Below are positions 26,255 through 36,264 of a stretch of 64,000 nucleotides of DNA, in pieces. Position 1 is the first letter of the stretch, and each line of letters begins with the position of its first letter. A model generated the notes under the pieces. It did not search any database and was not told the DNA's origin. It saw nothing but the letters and a program-made list of their open reading frames with translations. The stretch covers positions 1,330,001 to 1,394,000 of the forward strand of contig NZ_CP126106.1 of NCBI RefSeq assembly GCF_030123325.1, in the 5' to 3' direction. The position numbers were made by a program, and so were the translations under genes. This stretch comes from Peribacillus simplex. GTDB lineage: Bacteria > Bacillota > Bacilli > Bacillales > DSM-1321.

Positions 26255-27664
26255 ATGAAATTTCCACACGATTTTTTATTCGGAGCAGCTTCTGCTTCTT
26301 TTCAAATAGAAGGAGCATGGGATGAAGATGGAAAAGGTATAACGAATTGGGATGTCTTTTCAAAGATTCCAGGGAAAACATATGAAGGTACAAACGGAGA
26401 TGTAGCGATAGACCATTATCATCGTTACAAAGAAGATATAAAATTAATGGCGGAGATGGGACTTGAATCGTACCGGTTTTCCATTTCATGGGCACGCATT
26501 TTGCCGACAGGTGACGGGGAAGTAAACGAAAAAGGCGTGGAATTTTATAATAATGTTATTGATGAATGCTTAAAATATGGGATTGTTCCATTTGTTACGC
26601 TGTATCATTGGGATTTGCCTTTGACGCTTGAACAAGATGGGGGATGGATGAATAAGCGAACAGCTGAAGCATTCGTCAAGTATGCGGAAATTTGCTTTCG
26701 CGCATTCGGAGACCGCATCAAACATTGGATCACGTTTAATGAAACGGTTATGTTTTGCGGTCTGGGCTATTTAAAAGGAGCGCACCCGCCTGGAATCCAA
26801 AACGATGAAAATAAATACTTTCAAGCGACACATTATGTTTTTTATGCACATGCAAAAGCGGTAGAGGTATACAAGTCATTGAAGCATTACGGTGAAATTG
26901 GGATTACCCATGTTTTCCTGCCTGCTTACAGTATAAATGACAAACATGAGAATGTATTGGCTGCCCGGCATGCCAATGAATATGAAACTTTTTGGTATTA
27001 TGACCCTATTTTAAAAGGTGAATATCCGGTTTATGTGGTTGAGCAATTAAAGGAAAAAGGCTGGACGCCAAGTTGGACCGAAGAAGAACTGGATACGCTA
27101 AAAAGAAATGCGGAGAAAAATGATTTTATTGGACTCAATTATTACCAGCCCATTCGCGTGGAAAAAAATCGGGAAGCCGTTTCAAACATGGAGCATTCAA
27201 GAGAAACATCTACTCTAGCTCCAGGGAACCCGTCTTTTGATGGCTTTTATCGGACCGTAAAAATGGATGATAAAACATATACAAAATGGGGCTGGGAAAT
27301 TTCACCTCAAGGATTTTTAGATGGGCTGCATATGTTAAAAGAACGTTATGGTGATATTAAAATGTATGTTACAGAGAACGGACTTGGTGATGAGGATCCG
27401 ATTATCGATGGTGAAATAGTCGATGTTCCCCGTATTAAATATATTGAGGAACACTTAAAAGTGATTAAACGTGCAATTAATGAAGGCATCCATTTAAAAG
27501 GATATTACGCATGGTCTGTCATTGATCTATTAAGTTGGTTAAACGGGTATAAGAAGCAATACGGATTTATTTACGTCGATCATCATGATCAGTTAAACCG
27601 GAAAAAGAAGCTGTCGTTTCATTGGTATAAGCATATTATCGAGACGAGAGGAGAAGAGCTGTAA
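26255..27664 (+). CDS. Glycoside hydrolase family 1, 6-phospho-beta-glucosidase type
   Basis: A 469-residue GH1 TIM barrel. Acid/base Glu163 in TFNETVMF, nucleophile Glu374 in VTENGLGDEDP. The late motif LLSWLNGYKKQYGF has the Ser...Lys...Tyr set that binds the substrate 6-phosphate in phospho-beta-glycosidases. It cleaves beta-glucoside 6-phosphates in the cytosol. No PTS gene is next to it, so the partner transporter must be elsewhere. GGAGGG precedes the ATG. Terminators at 27674 and 27750. Confidence 0.92.
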   Translation: MKFPHDFLFGAASASFQIEGAWDEDGKGITNWDVFSKIPGKTYEGTNGDVAIDHYHRYKEDIKLMAEMGLESYRFSISWARILPTGDGEVNEKGVEFYNNVIDECLKYGIVPFVTLYHWDLPLTLEQDGGWMNKRTAEAFVKYAEICFRAFGDRIKHWITFNETVMFCGLGYLKGAHPPGIQNDENKYFQATHYVFYAHAKAVEVYKSLKHYGEIGITHVFLPAYSINDKHENVLAARHANEYETFWYYDPILKGEYPVYVVEQLKEKGWTPSWTEEELDTLKRNAEKNDFIGLNYYQPIRVEKNREAVSNMEHSRETSTLAPGNPSFDGFYRTVKMDDKTYTKWGWEISPQGFLDGLHMLKERYGDIKMYVTENGLGDEDPIIDGEIVDVPRIKYIEEHLKVIKRAINEGIHLKGYYAWSVIDLLSWLNGYKKQYGFIYVDHHDQLNRKKKLSFHWYKHIIETRGEEL

Positions 27665-27673
27665 ACTAAAAAG

Positions 27674-27705
27674 AAAACCTCTTGATTTTAATCAAGAGGT
27701 TTTTG
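27674..27705 (+). terminator. Terminator of the GH1 gene
   Basis: AAAACCTCTTGAT/ATCAAGAGGTTTT perfect stem with TTT loop. Confidence 0.9.
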
Positions 27706-27749
27706 TGTATATGTAGAGCCTGAGCCGAAATACGAAATTAGGTTTATAG

Positions 27750-27787
27750 AGCATGGTTTGAGAAACCTTTCTCAAACCATGCTTTTT
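27750..27787 (+). terminator. Second hairpin, terminator-like
   Basis: AGCATGGTTTGAGAAA/TTTCTCAAACCATGCT 16-base perfect inverted repeat with a two-base loop and TTTT. It lies 45 bases after the GH1 terminator and before the sulP leader; it may end a short transcript or be a small mobile-element footprint. Confidence 0.7.
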
Positions 27788-28037
27788 CTATTGTAATCAA
27801 GGTTTCCGGTATGGGGAATTAGTCTAAAGTTCAAACCTCCTGATTCGTAGTCTGAATCTCCGGCTTCATATTAACCAGACTGGAAGTATGGTCCCAAATT
27901 GTAATGTGAATGTAAAAAAATGCAAAAAGTTGTAAACAAATGTTAACGTTACTAACAATGTACAGTTCTACGTTTTACTGTATAATGTTGAAGCGTGGTC
28001 GAGACCATGTCAAATAACTTAACAAAGGAGATTACAT

Positions 28038-28061
28038 ATGACGATTAATTCTTACTTTTGA
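28038..28061 (+). promoter_or_regulatory. Possible leader peptide ORF (MTINSYF) in the sulP leader
   Basis: AAAGGAGA at optimal spacing before ATG, then seven codons and TGA. It is preceded by a TGGTCGAGACCA dyad (28004-28020 area) and a TATAAT-like hexamer near 27991, and followed 75 bases later by a hairpin. Such a strong ribosome site on a seven-codon ORF suggests a regulatory uORF. A truncated gene is the alternative. Confidence 0.4.
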
Positions 28062-28134
28062 AAAGTCCCCCGCATGGTTTGTCCCGTTGAAAGAACTACA
28101 ATAATTAGATTAATTTCGATCAAGCAACTCCCTC

Positions 28135-28157
28135 AAAAATGAAAGAACGTCATTTTT
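28135..28157 (+). promoter_or_regulatory. Hairpin shortly before sulP
   Basis: AAAAATGA/TCATTTTT perfect eight-base stem with a seven-base loop, about 50 bases before the sulP start. No U-tract, so not a plain terminator. Confidence 0.4.
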
Positions 28158-28205
28158 CCTGATGATGGTAGATTCCAATTTTAAAAAACGACTAAGGATG
28201 TGAGT

Positions 28206-29855
28206 TTGAAAAGGATGATAAAAGATTCTAGATTTCAAGGATATAATATGAAGGGTTTTCAAAAGGACGTAACGGCAGGATTGGTTGTAGGTGTTGTAGC
28301 CATTCCTTTAGGATTGGCTTTTGCAATTGCTTCAGGCGTCGAACCGATATATGGGTTATATACGACCATCATCGCTGGAATCCTCATATCGATTTTGGGT
28401 GGCTCCAAGTATCAAATTGGAGGACCAACCGGGGCGTTTGTTCCTTTATTATTTGGAATCGTTATGCAATACGGGTATGAAAGTCTGCTTATTGCCGGGT
28501 TTTTAGCGGGGATGATATTGGTCTTGATGGGTCTTCTTAAGTTGGGCAATTTGATGAAGTTCATTCCCCGTCCAGTCATCATTGGATTTACAACAGGAAT
28601 TGCGATAATAATCTTTTCAGGGCAAATTGCCAACTTCTTTGGCATGAAAGTGGAAAAAAATGAAGCGTTCATGGATAACATGAAGGAACTGGTGATTAAA
28701 GCAGACACGATCAATATATATAGTGTGATTGTTGCAATTATATGTTTTGTCGTCATACTGCTGGCACCTAGACTTCTGCCCCGAGTGCCGGGACCGCTTC
28801 TGGGTCTGCTAATATCAACAATGGCAGCCTACTTTTTATTTCCCGATAAGGTGGCTACGATTGGTTCCACGTATGGAGCGATTCCGAAAGGATTTCCGGA
28901 ATTCCAAGTGCCGGAGCTATCAGTGGAAGTCATTATCACACTCCTTCCCGTTGCATTTACAATTGCCTTGTTAGGCGGTGTCGAGTCATTGTTATCCGCT
29001 ACCGTGGCCGATAACATGGGGGGAACCAAGCATGATAGCAATAAGGAATTGGTTGGACAAGGAATCGCGAACATCGCAACCCCATTCTTCGGCGGGATAC
29101 CTGCAACAGGTGCTATTGCCAGGACAGCTACCAATATAAAAAGCGGGGCAGTCTCCCCGATGTCCGGAGTCATTCATGGTATCGTCGTTTTACTAGTGTT
29201 GCTGGTGTTTTCTCCATATGCAGCACATATACCTTTGGCTAGCATGGCGCCCATATTGATGTTTGTTGCCTGGAATATGAGTGAAAGAAAGGAATTCGCT
29301 CATGTATTGAAAACGAAGACGTCAGATTCTGCGGTTTTGCTGGTCACCTTCCTCGTCACTGTCTTCACTGATTTAATCATGGGAGTAGGAATCGGCTTAT
29401 TGATTGCATTCATCACCTTCATTGCAAAAATGAGCCACACGTTAAAGGTTAGGGAAAGAAGTAATGAGATTACTGAGATTGTTCCAATTGATAATTCGGA
29501 TTCAAAGATCAATGTATATAACTTGGAAGGTCCCCTCTTCTTTGGTTCGATAGACGTCCTGGAGTCATCGATATTGGAGAACTTGGATAATAAGACGAAA
29601 GTGTTGGTATTAAGCATGCGCCGGGTAACATATATGGACACTTCAGCAGAGGCTGCACTATTGGCGATTGTTAATCGCATCGGTAAATATAAGGGGAAAT
29701 TAATCATTTCCGGAATCCAGCAGCAACCAAAGGAATTGTTACTCAGCACAGGTTTGTATCATAAGATAGAAAAACAGCACTTTTTTAAATCGAAGGAAGA
29801 TGCCCTGTATTTTGCCAAGAAGCAGTTGAAGGGCAATTCGGATAAAGTAGTCTAA
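28206..29855 (+). CDS. SulP family anion transporter with STAS domain
   Basis: A 549-residue membrane protein of the SLC26/SulP family. Ten to twelve or more membrane segments, including the signature region IPLGLAFAIASGVEPIYGLYTTIIAGILIS and the QIGGPTGAFVPLL loop. A cytosolic STAS domain occupies about residues 420-545, with MDTSAEAALLAI at the anti-sigma-antagonist-like Ser position. Transports sulfate, bicarbonate or another anion. Start taken as TTG 28206, eight bases after AAGGA; GTG 28200 is one base from that site. A long leader with a possible uORF lies upstream. Confidence 0.88.
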   Translation: MKRMIKDSRFQGYNMKGFQKDVTAGLVVGVVAIPLGLAFAIASGVEPIYGLYTTIIAGILISILGGSKYQIGGPTGAFVPLLFGIVMQYGYESLLIAGFLAGMILVLMGLLKLGNLMKFIPRPVIIGFTTGIAIIIFSGQIANFFGMKVEKNEAFMDNMKELVIKADTINIYSVIVAIICFVVILLAPRLLPRVPGPLLGLLISTMAAYFLFPDKVATIGSTYGAIPKGFPEFQVPELSVEVIITLLPVAFTIALLGGVESLLSATVADNMGGTKHDSNKELVGQGIANIATPFFGGIPATGAIARTATNIKSGAVSPMSGVIHGIVVLLVLLVFSPYAAHIPLASMAPILMFVAWNMSERKEFAHVLKTKTSDSAVLLVTFLVTVFTDLIMGVGIGLLIAFITFIAKMSHTLKVRERSNEITEIVPIDNSDSKINVYNLEGPLFFGSIDVLESSILENLDNKTKVLVLSMRRVTYMDTSAEAALLAIVNRIGKYKGKLIISGIQQQPKELLLSTGLYHKIEKQHFFKSKEDALYFAKKQLKGNSDKVV

Positions 29856-29939
29856 TAGATTCATCCTCGAAGTCACCTTTTAGGCTAGTTATGTTATAGT
29901 ATCGTTAACAGTAGATTTTAAAAGAAGGTGACTATCTGG

Positions 29940-30353
29940 GTGAATGTATATCGGATTGGCCAGCTTGCTGAACTTGCGAATGTTTCGCGAAGAACCATTG
30001 ACTATTACACACAATTAGGAATGCTGAACTATGAACAAACTGGGTCAAGATATCGATATTACACAGAAGATGCTTTAAATCGTCTTCAAATGATTAATCG
30101 GTATAAGGAACAGAATATGCCATTGACTGAAATCAAGGAACGGTTACAAGTCTTGTCTGAAACCACAGTTGAGTCCGAGCAAGTACTCTTGATGGTGGAC
30201 AAGATATCTACAGATCTTAAAGGACTGGAGAATGAATTGCTTGAATTAAAGCCGTTACTGGAACAGCTCGATGAGCAGCAATTAACATATGCTGCACAAC
30301 AGCTTTCCGTTCGGGGGAGCTCTTTATTGAGCATCATTGCCATGCTCACCTAA
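29940..30353 (+). CDS. MerR family transcriptional regulator
   Basis: A 137-residue regulator: N-terminal winged helix VYRIGQLAELANVSRRTIDYYTQLGML...GSRYRYYTEDALNRLQMI, followed by the usual dimerisation coiled coil (about 80-120). No Cys cluster for metal sensing. GTG 29940 has AAGGTGA nine bases upstream; GTG 29928 is part of that site. Immediately downstream of sulP (85 bases), possibly its regulator. Strong terminator follows. Confidence 0.87.
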   Translation: MNVYRIGQLAELANVSRRTIDYYTQLGMLNYEQTGSRYRYYTEDALNRLQMINRYKEQNMPLTEIKERLQVLSETTVESEQVLLMVDKISTDLKGLENELLELKPLLEQLDEQQLTYAAQQLSVRGSSLLSIIAMLT

Positions 30354-30364
30354 GCTAATTGCCG

Positions 30365-30407
30365 AGTTCAACAAAAAGGACCTGATTGGGTCTTTTTTTG
30401 TTGAACT
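30365..30407 (+). terminator. Rho-independent terminator
   Basis: AGTTCAACAAAAAGGACC/GGTCTTTTTTTGTTGAACT 18-base arms pairing almost perfectly, six-base loop. Confidence 0.85.
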
Positions 30408-30577
30408 GGTCATTTGAAAATCTATATCCAAACTCATAACCTGAGCTTTATACGATAGCAGTACTTATTTTTGGCTGAATTGACTCTATAGATCTTTTTT
30501 CGATAAAGATGGAGGATATAAGGGAATGGAAAAAGAAGAACTTAAATATCTACTACTATATGAAGAGGTGAAAGGGA

Positions 30578-32083
30578 ATGATTGGATCAATAGTTACGAC
30601 GGTAAAAGGACATCTTCAAGGCACTATGGAAAACGATATATGCGTATGGCGTGGAGTCAGGTATGCGAAAGCTCCGATTGATGGTCTGCGTTTCCGCTCA
30701 CCGGAACCAGTTGATAAGTGGAGCGGCGTCATGGATGCAGTGGATTTTGGTCCCATTCCCCCGCAGCCGATGGATCGGGCGGTAAGAACAGGAATGGCTG
30801 GAAATGAAAAAATGGATGAGGATTGTTTGTTCCTGAATATTTGGTCACCTAGAGCTGATGATAAAAAACGCCCGGTCATGGTCTGGATTCCTGGAGGAGC
30901 ATATATAACGGGAGCTGGATCCATTGATATGTACAATGGACATTTACTGGCTAAAAATGGGGATGTAGTCGTAGTGAGCATCAACTATAGGCTGGGGGCA
31001 CTGGGATATCTGGATTTTACCGAGTATGGGGAAATATTTGAAACCAATTTAGGTTTACGTGATCAAGTTGCGTCTCTTAAATGGGTTAAAGAGAATATAG
31101 AAGCGTTTGGAGGCGACCCTGATAATGTTACGATATTTGGTGAATCAGCGGGAGGCAATGCGGTTACGACTTTACTTACTGTTCCATCAGCGAGAGTTCT
31201 TTTTAAACAGGCCATTGCCGAAAGTCCCGCTCCGACATCTGTTTATGGAAAAGGATTTGCGCGCCAATTCAGTGAAAGGTTTCTTGAGATATTGGGCATT
31301 GGAAAGAATGAAATCCATCGCTTAAAAACACATCCAGTTCAAGAGATTGTCGCGGCCTCCTACCAACTCTTACGGGAAAACTCACAAGCCATGCCAGGCT
31401 CACTATCATTTGGACCTGTCGTAGATGGTGACTTCCTGCCCGATTATCCACTAGATTCGGTTCGATCCGGAAAAGCAAAGGGAATATCCTTGCTTATAGG
31501 AACAAATAAGGACGAAGCGACATTATTCGACCAGATGGATCCCCCATTAATTCCAACTAATGCGGCAATGATTCATAAAATGTTCGAAAATACAGATCCA
31601 GAGGCGAAAGCCCGAATTACGAATGCTTATATAAACTACCCAGAAAAGAAAGCTGTGCTTGGCATTGGCCGTGATGCGACTTTCCATATTCCCTCCGTTT
31701 GGTATGCGGAGGCATACAGCCGCTTTGAAAAAACTTGGATGTACCGTTTTGATTATAAAACGGCGGCAATGCGCATAAGTAAATTAGGGGCAACGCATGG
31801 TATGGAAATCCCTTTTGCCTTCCAGACTTTCGACTCGGCATTTGGAAAACGGATTACTTCATATGGTTCAAGGTCAGCTGCACTAAAGGTTTCCCATAGA
31901 ATGCAGGAACATTGGGTCAACTTTGCGAAATATGGAAACCCCAATCCCCCGGAAGGTGAAATTTGGCCGAAATATGATGAAACCAACCACTACACCATGA
32001 TTTTTGATAAAAAGGATTATATTGAAAAAGATCCTGACAGAATGATAAGGTTGGCATGGGAAGGGGTAGGGATTTACAAGTGA
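30578..32083 (+). CDS. Type-B carboxylesterase
   Basis: A 501-residue alpha/beta hydrolase of the carboxylesterase/lipase (pnbA-like) family. Nucleophile Ser190 in FGESAGGN, oxyanion [12 protein letters not shown], acid in [10 protein letters not shown] and His region [12 protein letters not shown]. It heads the kynurenine operon, ending 32 bases before kynU. Formamidase activity replacing the broken KynB is conceivable, since some arylformamidases are alpha/beta hydrolases, but this subfamily is not known for it. ATG 30578 with GAGGTGAAAGGG upstream. Confidence 0.88.
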   Translation: MIGSIVTTVKGHLQGTMENDICVWRGVRYAKAPIDGLRFRSPEPVDKWSGVMDAVDFGPIPPQPMDRAVRTGMAGNEKMDEDCLFLNIWSPRADDKKRPVMVWIPGGAYITGAGSIDMYNGHLLAKNGDVVVVSINYRLGALGYLDFTEYGEIFETNLGLRDQVASLKWVKENIEAFGGDPDNVTIFGESAGGNAVTTLLTVPSARVLFKQAIAESPAPTSVYGKGFARQFSERFLEILGIGKNEIHRLKTHPVQEIVAASYQLLRENSQAMPGSLSFGPVVDGDFLPDYPLDSVRSGKAKGISLLIGTNKDEATLFDQMDPPLIPTNAAMIHKMFENTDPEAKARITNAYINYPEKKAVLGIGRDATFHIPSVWYAEAYSRFEKTWMYRFDYKTAAMRISKLGATHGMEIPFAFQTFDSAFGKRITSYGSRSAALKVSHRMQEHWVNFAKYGNPNPPEGEIWPKYDETNHYTMIFDKKDYIEKDPDRMIRLAWEGVGIYK

Positions 32084-32115
32084 AAAAAAGTGGATGGGAA
32101 GAAAGCGGGGAGAGC

Positions 32116-33402
32116 ATGGATATTAATAATTTCATGTCGACGAAAGATTATGCGAAAGCTTTGGATAAGGAAGATCCATTAGTTTCTTACAGAGAGGAGT
32201 TCTATTTGAACCAAGGGATGATTTATATGGATGGCAACTCATTGGGACTTTTATCGAAGCGGGCTGAGAAAAGTTTAATGAAGTCATTGGAAGATTGGAA
32301 AAGGTATGGAATAGACGGCTGGACGGAAGGGGCCGAGCCCTGGTTTTACTTTTCTGAGAGATTGGGTGAATTGAGTGCCCCATTGGTGGGGGCTTTAGAG
32401 GATGAAGTGATAATGGGAGGATCTACTACAGCTAATCTGCACCAGCTTGCGGCCACTTTTTTTGAACCGAGAGCTGGCAGGAATAAGATCCTTGCGGATG
32501 AACTAACATTTCCGAGTGATATCTATGCACTTCAAAGCCAACTCCAATTGCATGGGCTTGATCCCTCGGAACATTTAGTTCAGGTAAAAAGCCGAGATGG
32601 CAGATTCCTCGAAGAAGATGACATCATTGCAATGATGACCGGGGAAATCGCGTTGATTGTCCTTCCGACGGTTTTATATCGCAGCGGTCAGATCCTTGAT
32701 ATGGAGAGGTTAACGATGGAAGCGCATGCGCGTGGAATCATGATAGGTTTCGATGCCTGTCATTCCGTGGGTGCTGTTCCGCATTGGTTTGACAACTGGG
32801 AAGTGGATTTCGCGTTTTGGTGTAATTATAAGCATTTGAATGGCGGGCCAGGTTGTGTAGCGGGGTTATATGTGAACCGTAAACATTTTGCAAGGCAGCC
32901 CGGGTTGGCTGGATGGTTCGGCTCTAGGAAAGATAAGCAGTTCGATATGGAACATACCTTTACCCAGGCAAATACGGTTGGTGCCTTCCAGATTGGAACT
33001 CCCCATATATTAAGCATGGCCCCCCTTTTAGGCTCGCTTGAAATGTTTGCGGAAGCGGGGATAGAACAAGTCCGGAAGAAATCCTTGAGGCTGACCCAAT
33101 ATCTTATGGATGTAATACAATCGGAGTTAACGGGATATGGATTTGAAATCGGGAGCCCAATTCATGAAGCAAAAAGGGGCGGACATATCATCCTTGAACA
33201 TCCAGAAGCTGCAAGAATATGTAAAGCATTGAAACAAGAGGCCATCATCCCCGATTATCGTGAACCGAATATGATTCGCTTAGCACCAGTTGCCCTTTAC
33301 ACCTCTTTCCAGGAAGTCTATGAAACGGTACAGGTACTTAAAAAGATCATGGACGGCAGATTATATGAAAACTATGAAAATAAAAGGGGAATCATTGCCT
33401 AG
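32116..33402 (+). CDS. kynU: Kynureninase
   Basis: A 428-residue PLP enzyme of full family length. It cleaves L-kynurenine to anthranilate and alanine. Visible: [18 protein letters not shown] near the start, [10 protein letters not shown], the cofactor region [16 protein letters not shown], and the PLP Lys239 in [12 protein letters not shown]. The end has the family [16 protein letters not shown] block. ATG 32116 chosen by conservation; an in-frame extension to 32056 overlaps the esterase. Operon with an amino-acid permease and tryptophan dioxygenase. Confidence 0.95.
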   Translation: MDINNFMSTKDYAKALDKEDPLVSYREEFYLNQGMIYMDGNSLGLLSKRAEKSLMKSLEDWKRYGIDGWTEGAEPWFYFSERLGELSAPLVGALEDEVIMGGSTTANLHQLAATFFEPRAGRNKILADELTFPSDIYALQSQLQLHGLDPSEHLVQVKSRDGRFLEEDDIIAMMTGEIALIVLPTVLYRSGQILDMERLTMEAHARGIMIGFDACHSVGAVPHWFDNWEVDFAFWCNYKHLNGGPGCVAGLYVNRKHFARQPGLAGWFGSRKDKQFDMEHTFTQANTVGAFQIGTPHILSMAPLLGSLEMFAEAGIEQVRKKSLRLTQYLMDVIQSELTGYGFEIGSPIHEAKRGGHIILEHPEAARICKALKQEAIIPDYREPNMIRLAPVALYTSFQEVYETVQVLKKIMDGRLYENYENKRGIIA

Positions 33403-33416
33403 AATGGGAGCAACAT

Positions 33417-34763
33417 ATGGAGAAAAATAAGCTGCATCGTGAATTATCATCGAGTCAAATCACAATGATTGCCATGGGGTGTGCGATTGGCACCGGATTA
33501 TTTTTGGGGAGCGGCCTTGCAATTTCTACGGCAGGTCCAAGTGTACTCATCAGCTATGCAATTGGTGCATTCATTGTCCTTCTGCTGATGGGCTGTTTGG
33601 CGGAAATGACTGTAGCCCATCCAACTTCGGGATCTTTTGGAACCATTGCTGAAAAATATATAAGTCCATTTGCGGGTTTTGTTGTGAGATATTCATATTG
33701 GATAGCGAATGTCCTTGCCATAGGTGTCGAAGTGAGTGCCATCGCTGTTTATATGAAATATTGGTTCCCGGATGTACCTGGGAGCGTTTGGATCTTCCTT
33801 TTTGCTGCACTGCTAATCTATGTAAATGCGACGAGTGTCAATACATTCGGGAATTTTGAATATGTATTTTCCATGATCAAAATCAGTGCCATTGTCATTT
33901 TCATACTACTGGGCGCCTACGTGGTGATTGGCGCCGAACCTTCAAGCGGGATTGGTGTAGAGAACTTTGCCAAAGATGGCGGTTTTATGCCTTTCGGTTT
34001 TTGGGGGCTCTGGGTCGCCATATTCATTTCTCTCTTCAGCTTTTTAGGAACTGAGTTGATTGCCGTGACGGCGGGGGAAGCAAAGGATCCGGATATTGCC
34101 GTCCCTAAAGCATTGAAGGCGACTGTCTTCAGGCTTGCCACTTTTTATGTACTGACAATCGGGATCATGTTAATGATTGTTCCCTGGCAATCGGCCGGTA
34201 TTGATAAAAGCCCATTTGTTAGGGTAATGGAAATCCTGAATGTTCCCGGGGCATCGGGGATCATGAATTTCATTATTTTAACCGCTGCAATATCTGCAAT
34301 GAACAGTCAATTATATGCCTCCACCAGAATGATATTTTCATTATCCGAGCAGAAGCAGGCTCCAGCCCTATTTCAAAAAGTGAGCAATAAAGGAGTCCCG
34401 GTAAGAGCCCTTCTCATATCCACTTTGGGCATATTTCTTGCTGCAGGAGTAAAGGTCCTGCTTCCTGATACTTCATATGCATTCATGATGGGCATATCGA
34501 TGTTTGGAGCCATTTTTACCTGGTTCATGGTGTTCATTTCCCACTTGTTTTTCAGAAAAAGGTGGGAGAAATCAGGGCGCAAATTACCGGTTAAAATGTA
34601 TGGATTTCCATATCTAACGATTCTTGGTGCATTTCTTTTGTTTGCTTTGACGGTATCCACCTGGTTCACTGGCCCGTTTAAAATTGTACTCCAGTTCGGT
34701 GTACCATGGCTGATCTTTCTTTGCATCGTATACGTATTGATGTCGAAAATCAAAAGAATGTAA
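33417..34763 (+). CDS. Amino acid permease (AAT/APC family) of the kynurenine operon
   Basis: A 448-residue membrane protein with twelve segments and the APC N-terminus SSSQITMIAMGCAIGTGLFLGSGLAI. Lies between kynU and kynA (14 and 17 bases away), so tryptophan or kynurenine import is the likely task, though this is inferred from position only. GGGAG precedes the ATG. Confidence 0.88.
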   Translation: MEKNKLHRELSSSQITMIAMGCAIGTGLFLGSGLAISTAGPSVLISYAIGAFIVLLLMGCLAEMTVAHPTSGSFGTIAEKYISPFAGFVVRYSYWIANVLAIGVEVSAIAVYMKYWFPDVPGSVWIFLFAALLIYVNATSVNTFGNFEYVFSMIKISAIVIFILLGAYVVIGAEPSSGIGVENFAKDGGFMPFGFWGLWVAIFISLFSFLGTELIAVTAGEAKDPDIAVPKALKATVFRLATFYVLTIGIMLMIVPWQSAGIDKSPFVRVMEILNVPGASGIMNFIILTAAISAMNSQLYASTRMIFSLSEQKQAPALFQKVSNKGVPVRALLISTLGIFLAAGVKVLLPDTSYAFMMGISMFGAIFTWFMVFISHLFFRKRWEKSGRKLPVKMYGFPYLTILGAFLLFALTVSTWFTGPFKIVLQFGVPWLIFLCIVYVLMSKIKRM

Positions 34764-34780
34764 AGGGAAAGAGGGATAGT

Positions 34781-35626
34781 ATGGATAAGGGTCCAAGAGA
34801 TGAACACCGTTTGGAAGAAAGTATGGTAATTGATTTTGAAAAAGATATGTCCTATGGGGACTACCTTCATTTAAACCAAATATTATCAAGTCAGCATCGG
34901 CTTTCCGGTCATCACGATGAAATGTTGTTCATCATCATTCACCAAACAAGTGAATTATGGATGAAATTGGTCCTCCATGAATTGACTGCAGCAACAGCCC
35001 TTATTGAGGCAGGACGATTGGAGCCTTCCTTTAAGATGCTATCCCGAGTGGCCAGGATCCAGCAGCAACTTGTTCAATCCTGGAATGTGCTTTCGACCTT
35101 GACGCCATCCGATTATATGGAATTCCGGGAGAAACTAGGAAACTCTTCAGGGTTTCAATCATTTCAGAACAGGTTGATAGAATTTGCAATGGGTCAAAAG
35201 AATTCACAAATATTGGCCGTTTTCCGTCATAAAACAGAGCTTTATGAGTCGATGATGGCAGCCTTGAATAAACCTAGTATTTATGATGCGGCCATAGGGG
35301 CTTTGGCTGCAAGAGGGCTTCCCATTGATCAATCTGTCCGAAACAGGGATTGGTCTGTAATTTATCAGGAAAATGCAAGTGTTGAAAACGCGTGGCTGAC
35401 AGTTTACCATGATGTGCATAAATACTGGGATTTGTATGAGTTGGCCGAAAAGCTCGTTGATATTGGAAGTCAACAACAATTCTGGAGATTCAATCATATG
35501 AGCACCGTTGAACGGATCATCGGTAATAAAAAGGGAACTGGCGGATCGTCCGGTGTAAGTTATCTGAAGAAAGTGGTCGAACAGCCATTTTTTCCTGAGC
35601 TTTGGACATTAAGGACCAAACTGTAA
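34781..35626 (+). CDS. kynA: Tryptophan 2,3-dioxygenase
   Basis: A 281-residue haem enzyme (family length 279-285). It opens the indole ring of tryptophan to N-formylkynurenine. Visible: MSYGDYLHLNQILSSQ, the HHDEMLFIIIHQTSELWMKL block, RVARIQQQLVQSWNVLSTLTP, and the haem-ligand His region WRFNHMSTVERIIG with GTGGSSGVSYLKK. ATG 34781 has AAAGAGGGAT upstream. The expected next step, kynB, follows but is broken. Confidence 0.95.
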   Translation: MDKGPRDEHRLEESMVIDFEKDMSYGDYLHLNQILSSQHRLSGHHDEMLFIIIHQTSELWMKLVLHELTAATALIEAGRLEPSFKMLSRVARIQQQLVQSWNVLSTLTPSDYMEFREKLGNSSGFQSFQNRLIEFAMGQKNSQILAVFRHKTELYESMMAALNKPSIYDAAIGALAARGLPIDQSVRNRDWSVIYQENASVENAWLTVYHDVHKYWDLYELAEKLVDIGSQQQFWRFNHMSTVERIIGNKKGTGGSSGVSYLKKVVEQPFFPELWTLRTKL

Positions 35627-35649
35627 GCTTGGACTTGCGGGAGAAATAC

Positions 35650-36235
35650 ATGAATCAACGGTTAGATATTATCAGTGCCGAATGAAAATACAGCATATTG
35701 GCCAGGAGATACGCAATAATCATATCGGCTGAAATCATTAATGGCTGAAGGGGCAACTGTCAATGTAGGGAAATCCGGATGAGTGGACATTAGGAACTCA
35801 AATTGATGCCCCCTTTCATTTTGATGGAAATGGGAAGAAATCATATTTATATATTGGCACTGCTACTGTAGTAAAGGTGGATGCAGCTGAAAGTATTGGC
35901 ATTAAAGATTTTGAAGGTATCGAATTGACAGGGGACTGGCGGTTGTTGCTGGCAACAGGTCAATGGAAGGACTTCAGCCGTTTGCCTGAATGGATTTCAC
36001 CGGTTGAACCATATTTAGCCCCCTTCCTTGCAAATAAAGGAAGGGTTGGGCTCGATTTGCCTTCCGTTGACTGTCTCGTCAGCAAAAAGTTGCCTGCCCG
36101 CAATAAATTGTAAGGATGTGGGATTCATATCCTCGAAGGGCTGGTCCTTGACGGTCTGGAGCCTGGACTGTACGATTTGTCTGCATTGCCGCTTGCATTA
36201 GAAGCAGGGGACGGATGTCCGGTCAGGCCGTGTGA
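35650..36235 (+). pseudogene. kynB: Degenerate kynurenine formamidase gene
   Basis: KynB features appear in order but in shifting frames: AYWPGDTQ, a stop, SYRL, GATVNVGK, a frameshift, then GTQIDAPFHFDGNGK, YIGTATVVKVDAAESIG, LLLATGQWKDFSRLPEWI, GLDLPSVDCLVSKKL, another stop, and GIHILEGLVLDGLEPG...PVRP. At least four lesions (stops and frameshifts) are visible. The metal-binding HTGTH motif is reduced to GTQ. An open piece remains at 35877-36113. Neighbouring genes are intact, so this is gene decay rather than poor sequence overall. Confidence 0.9.
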
Positions 36236-36264
36236 AAAAGAAAGGCAGATGGGGGGAGATAAGG

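Noticed and set aside
35877..36113. Separate small gene after kynA
   Set aside because: The open piece is the middle of the broken kynB, not an independent gene.
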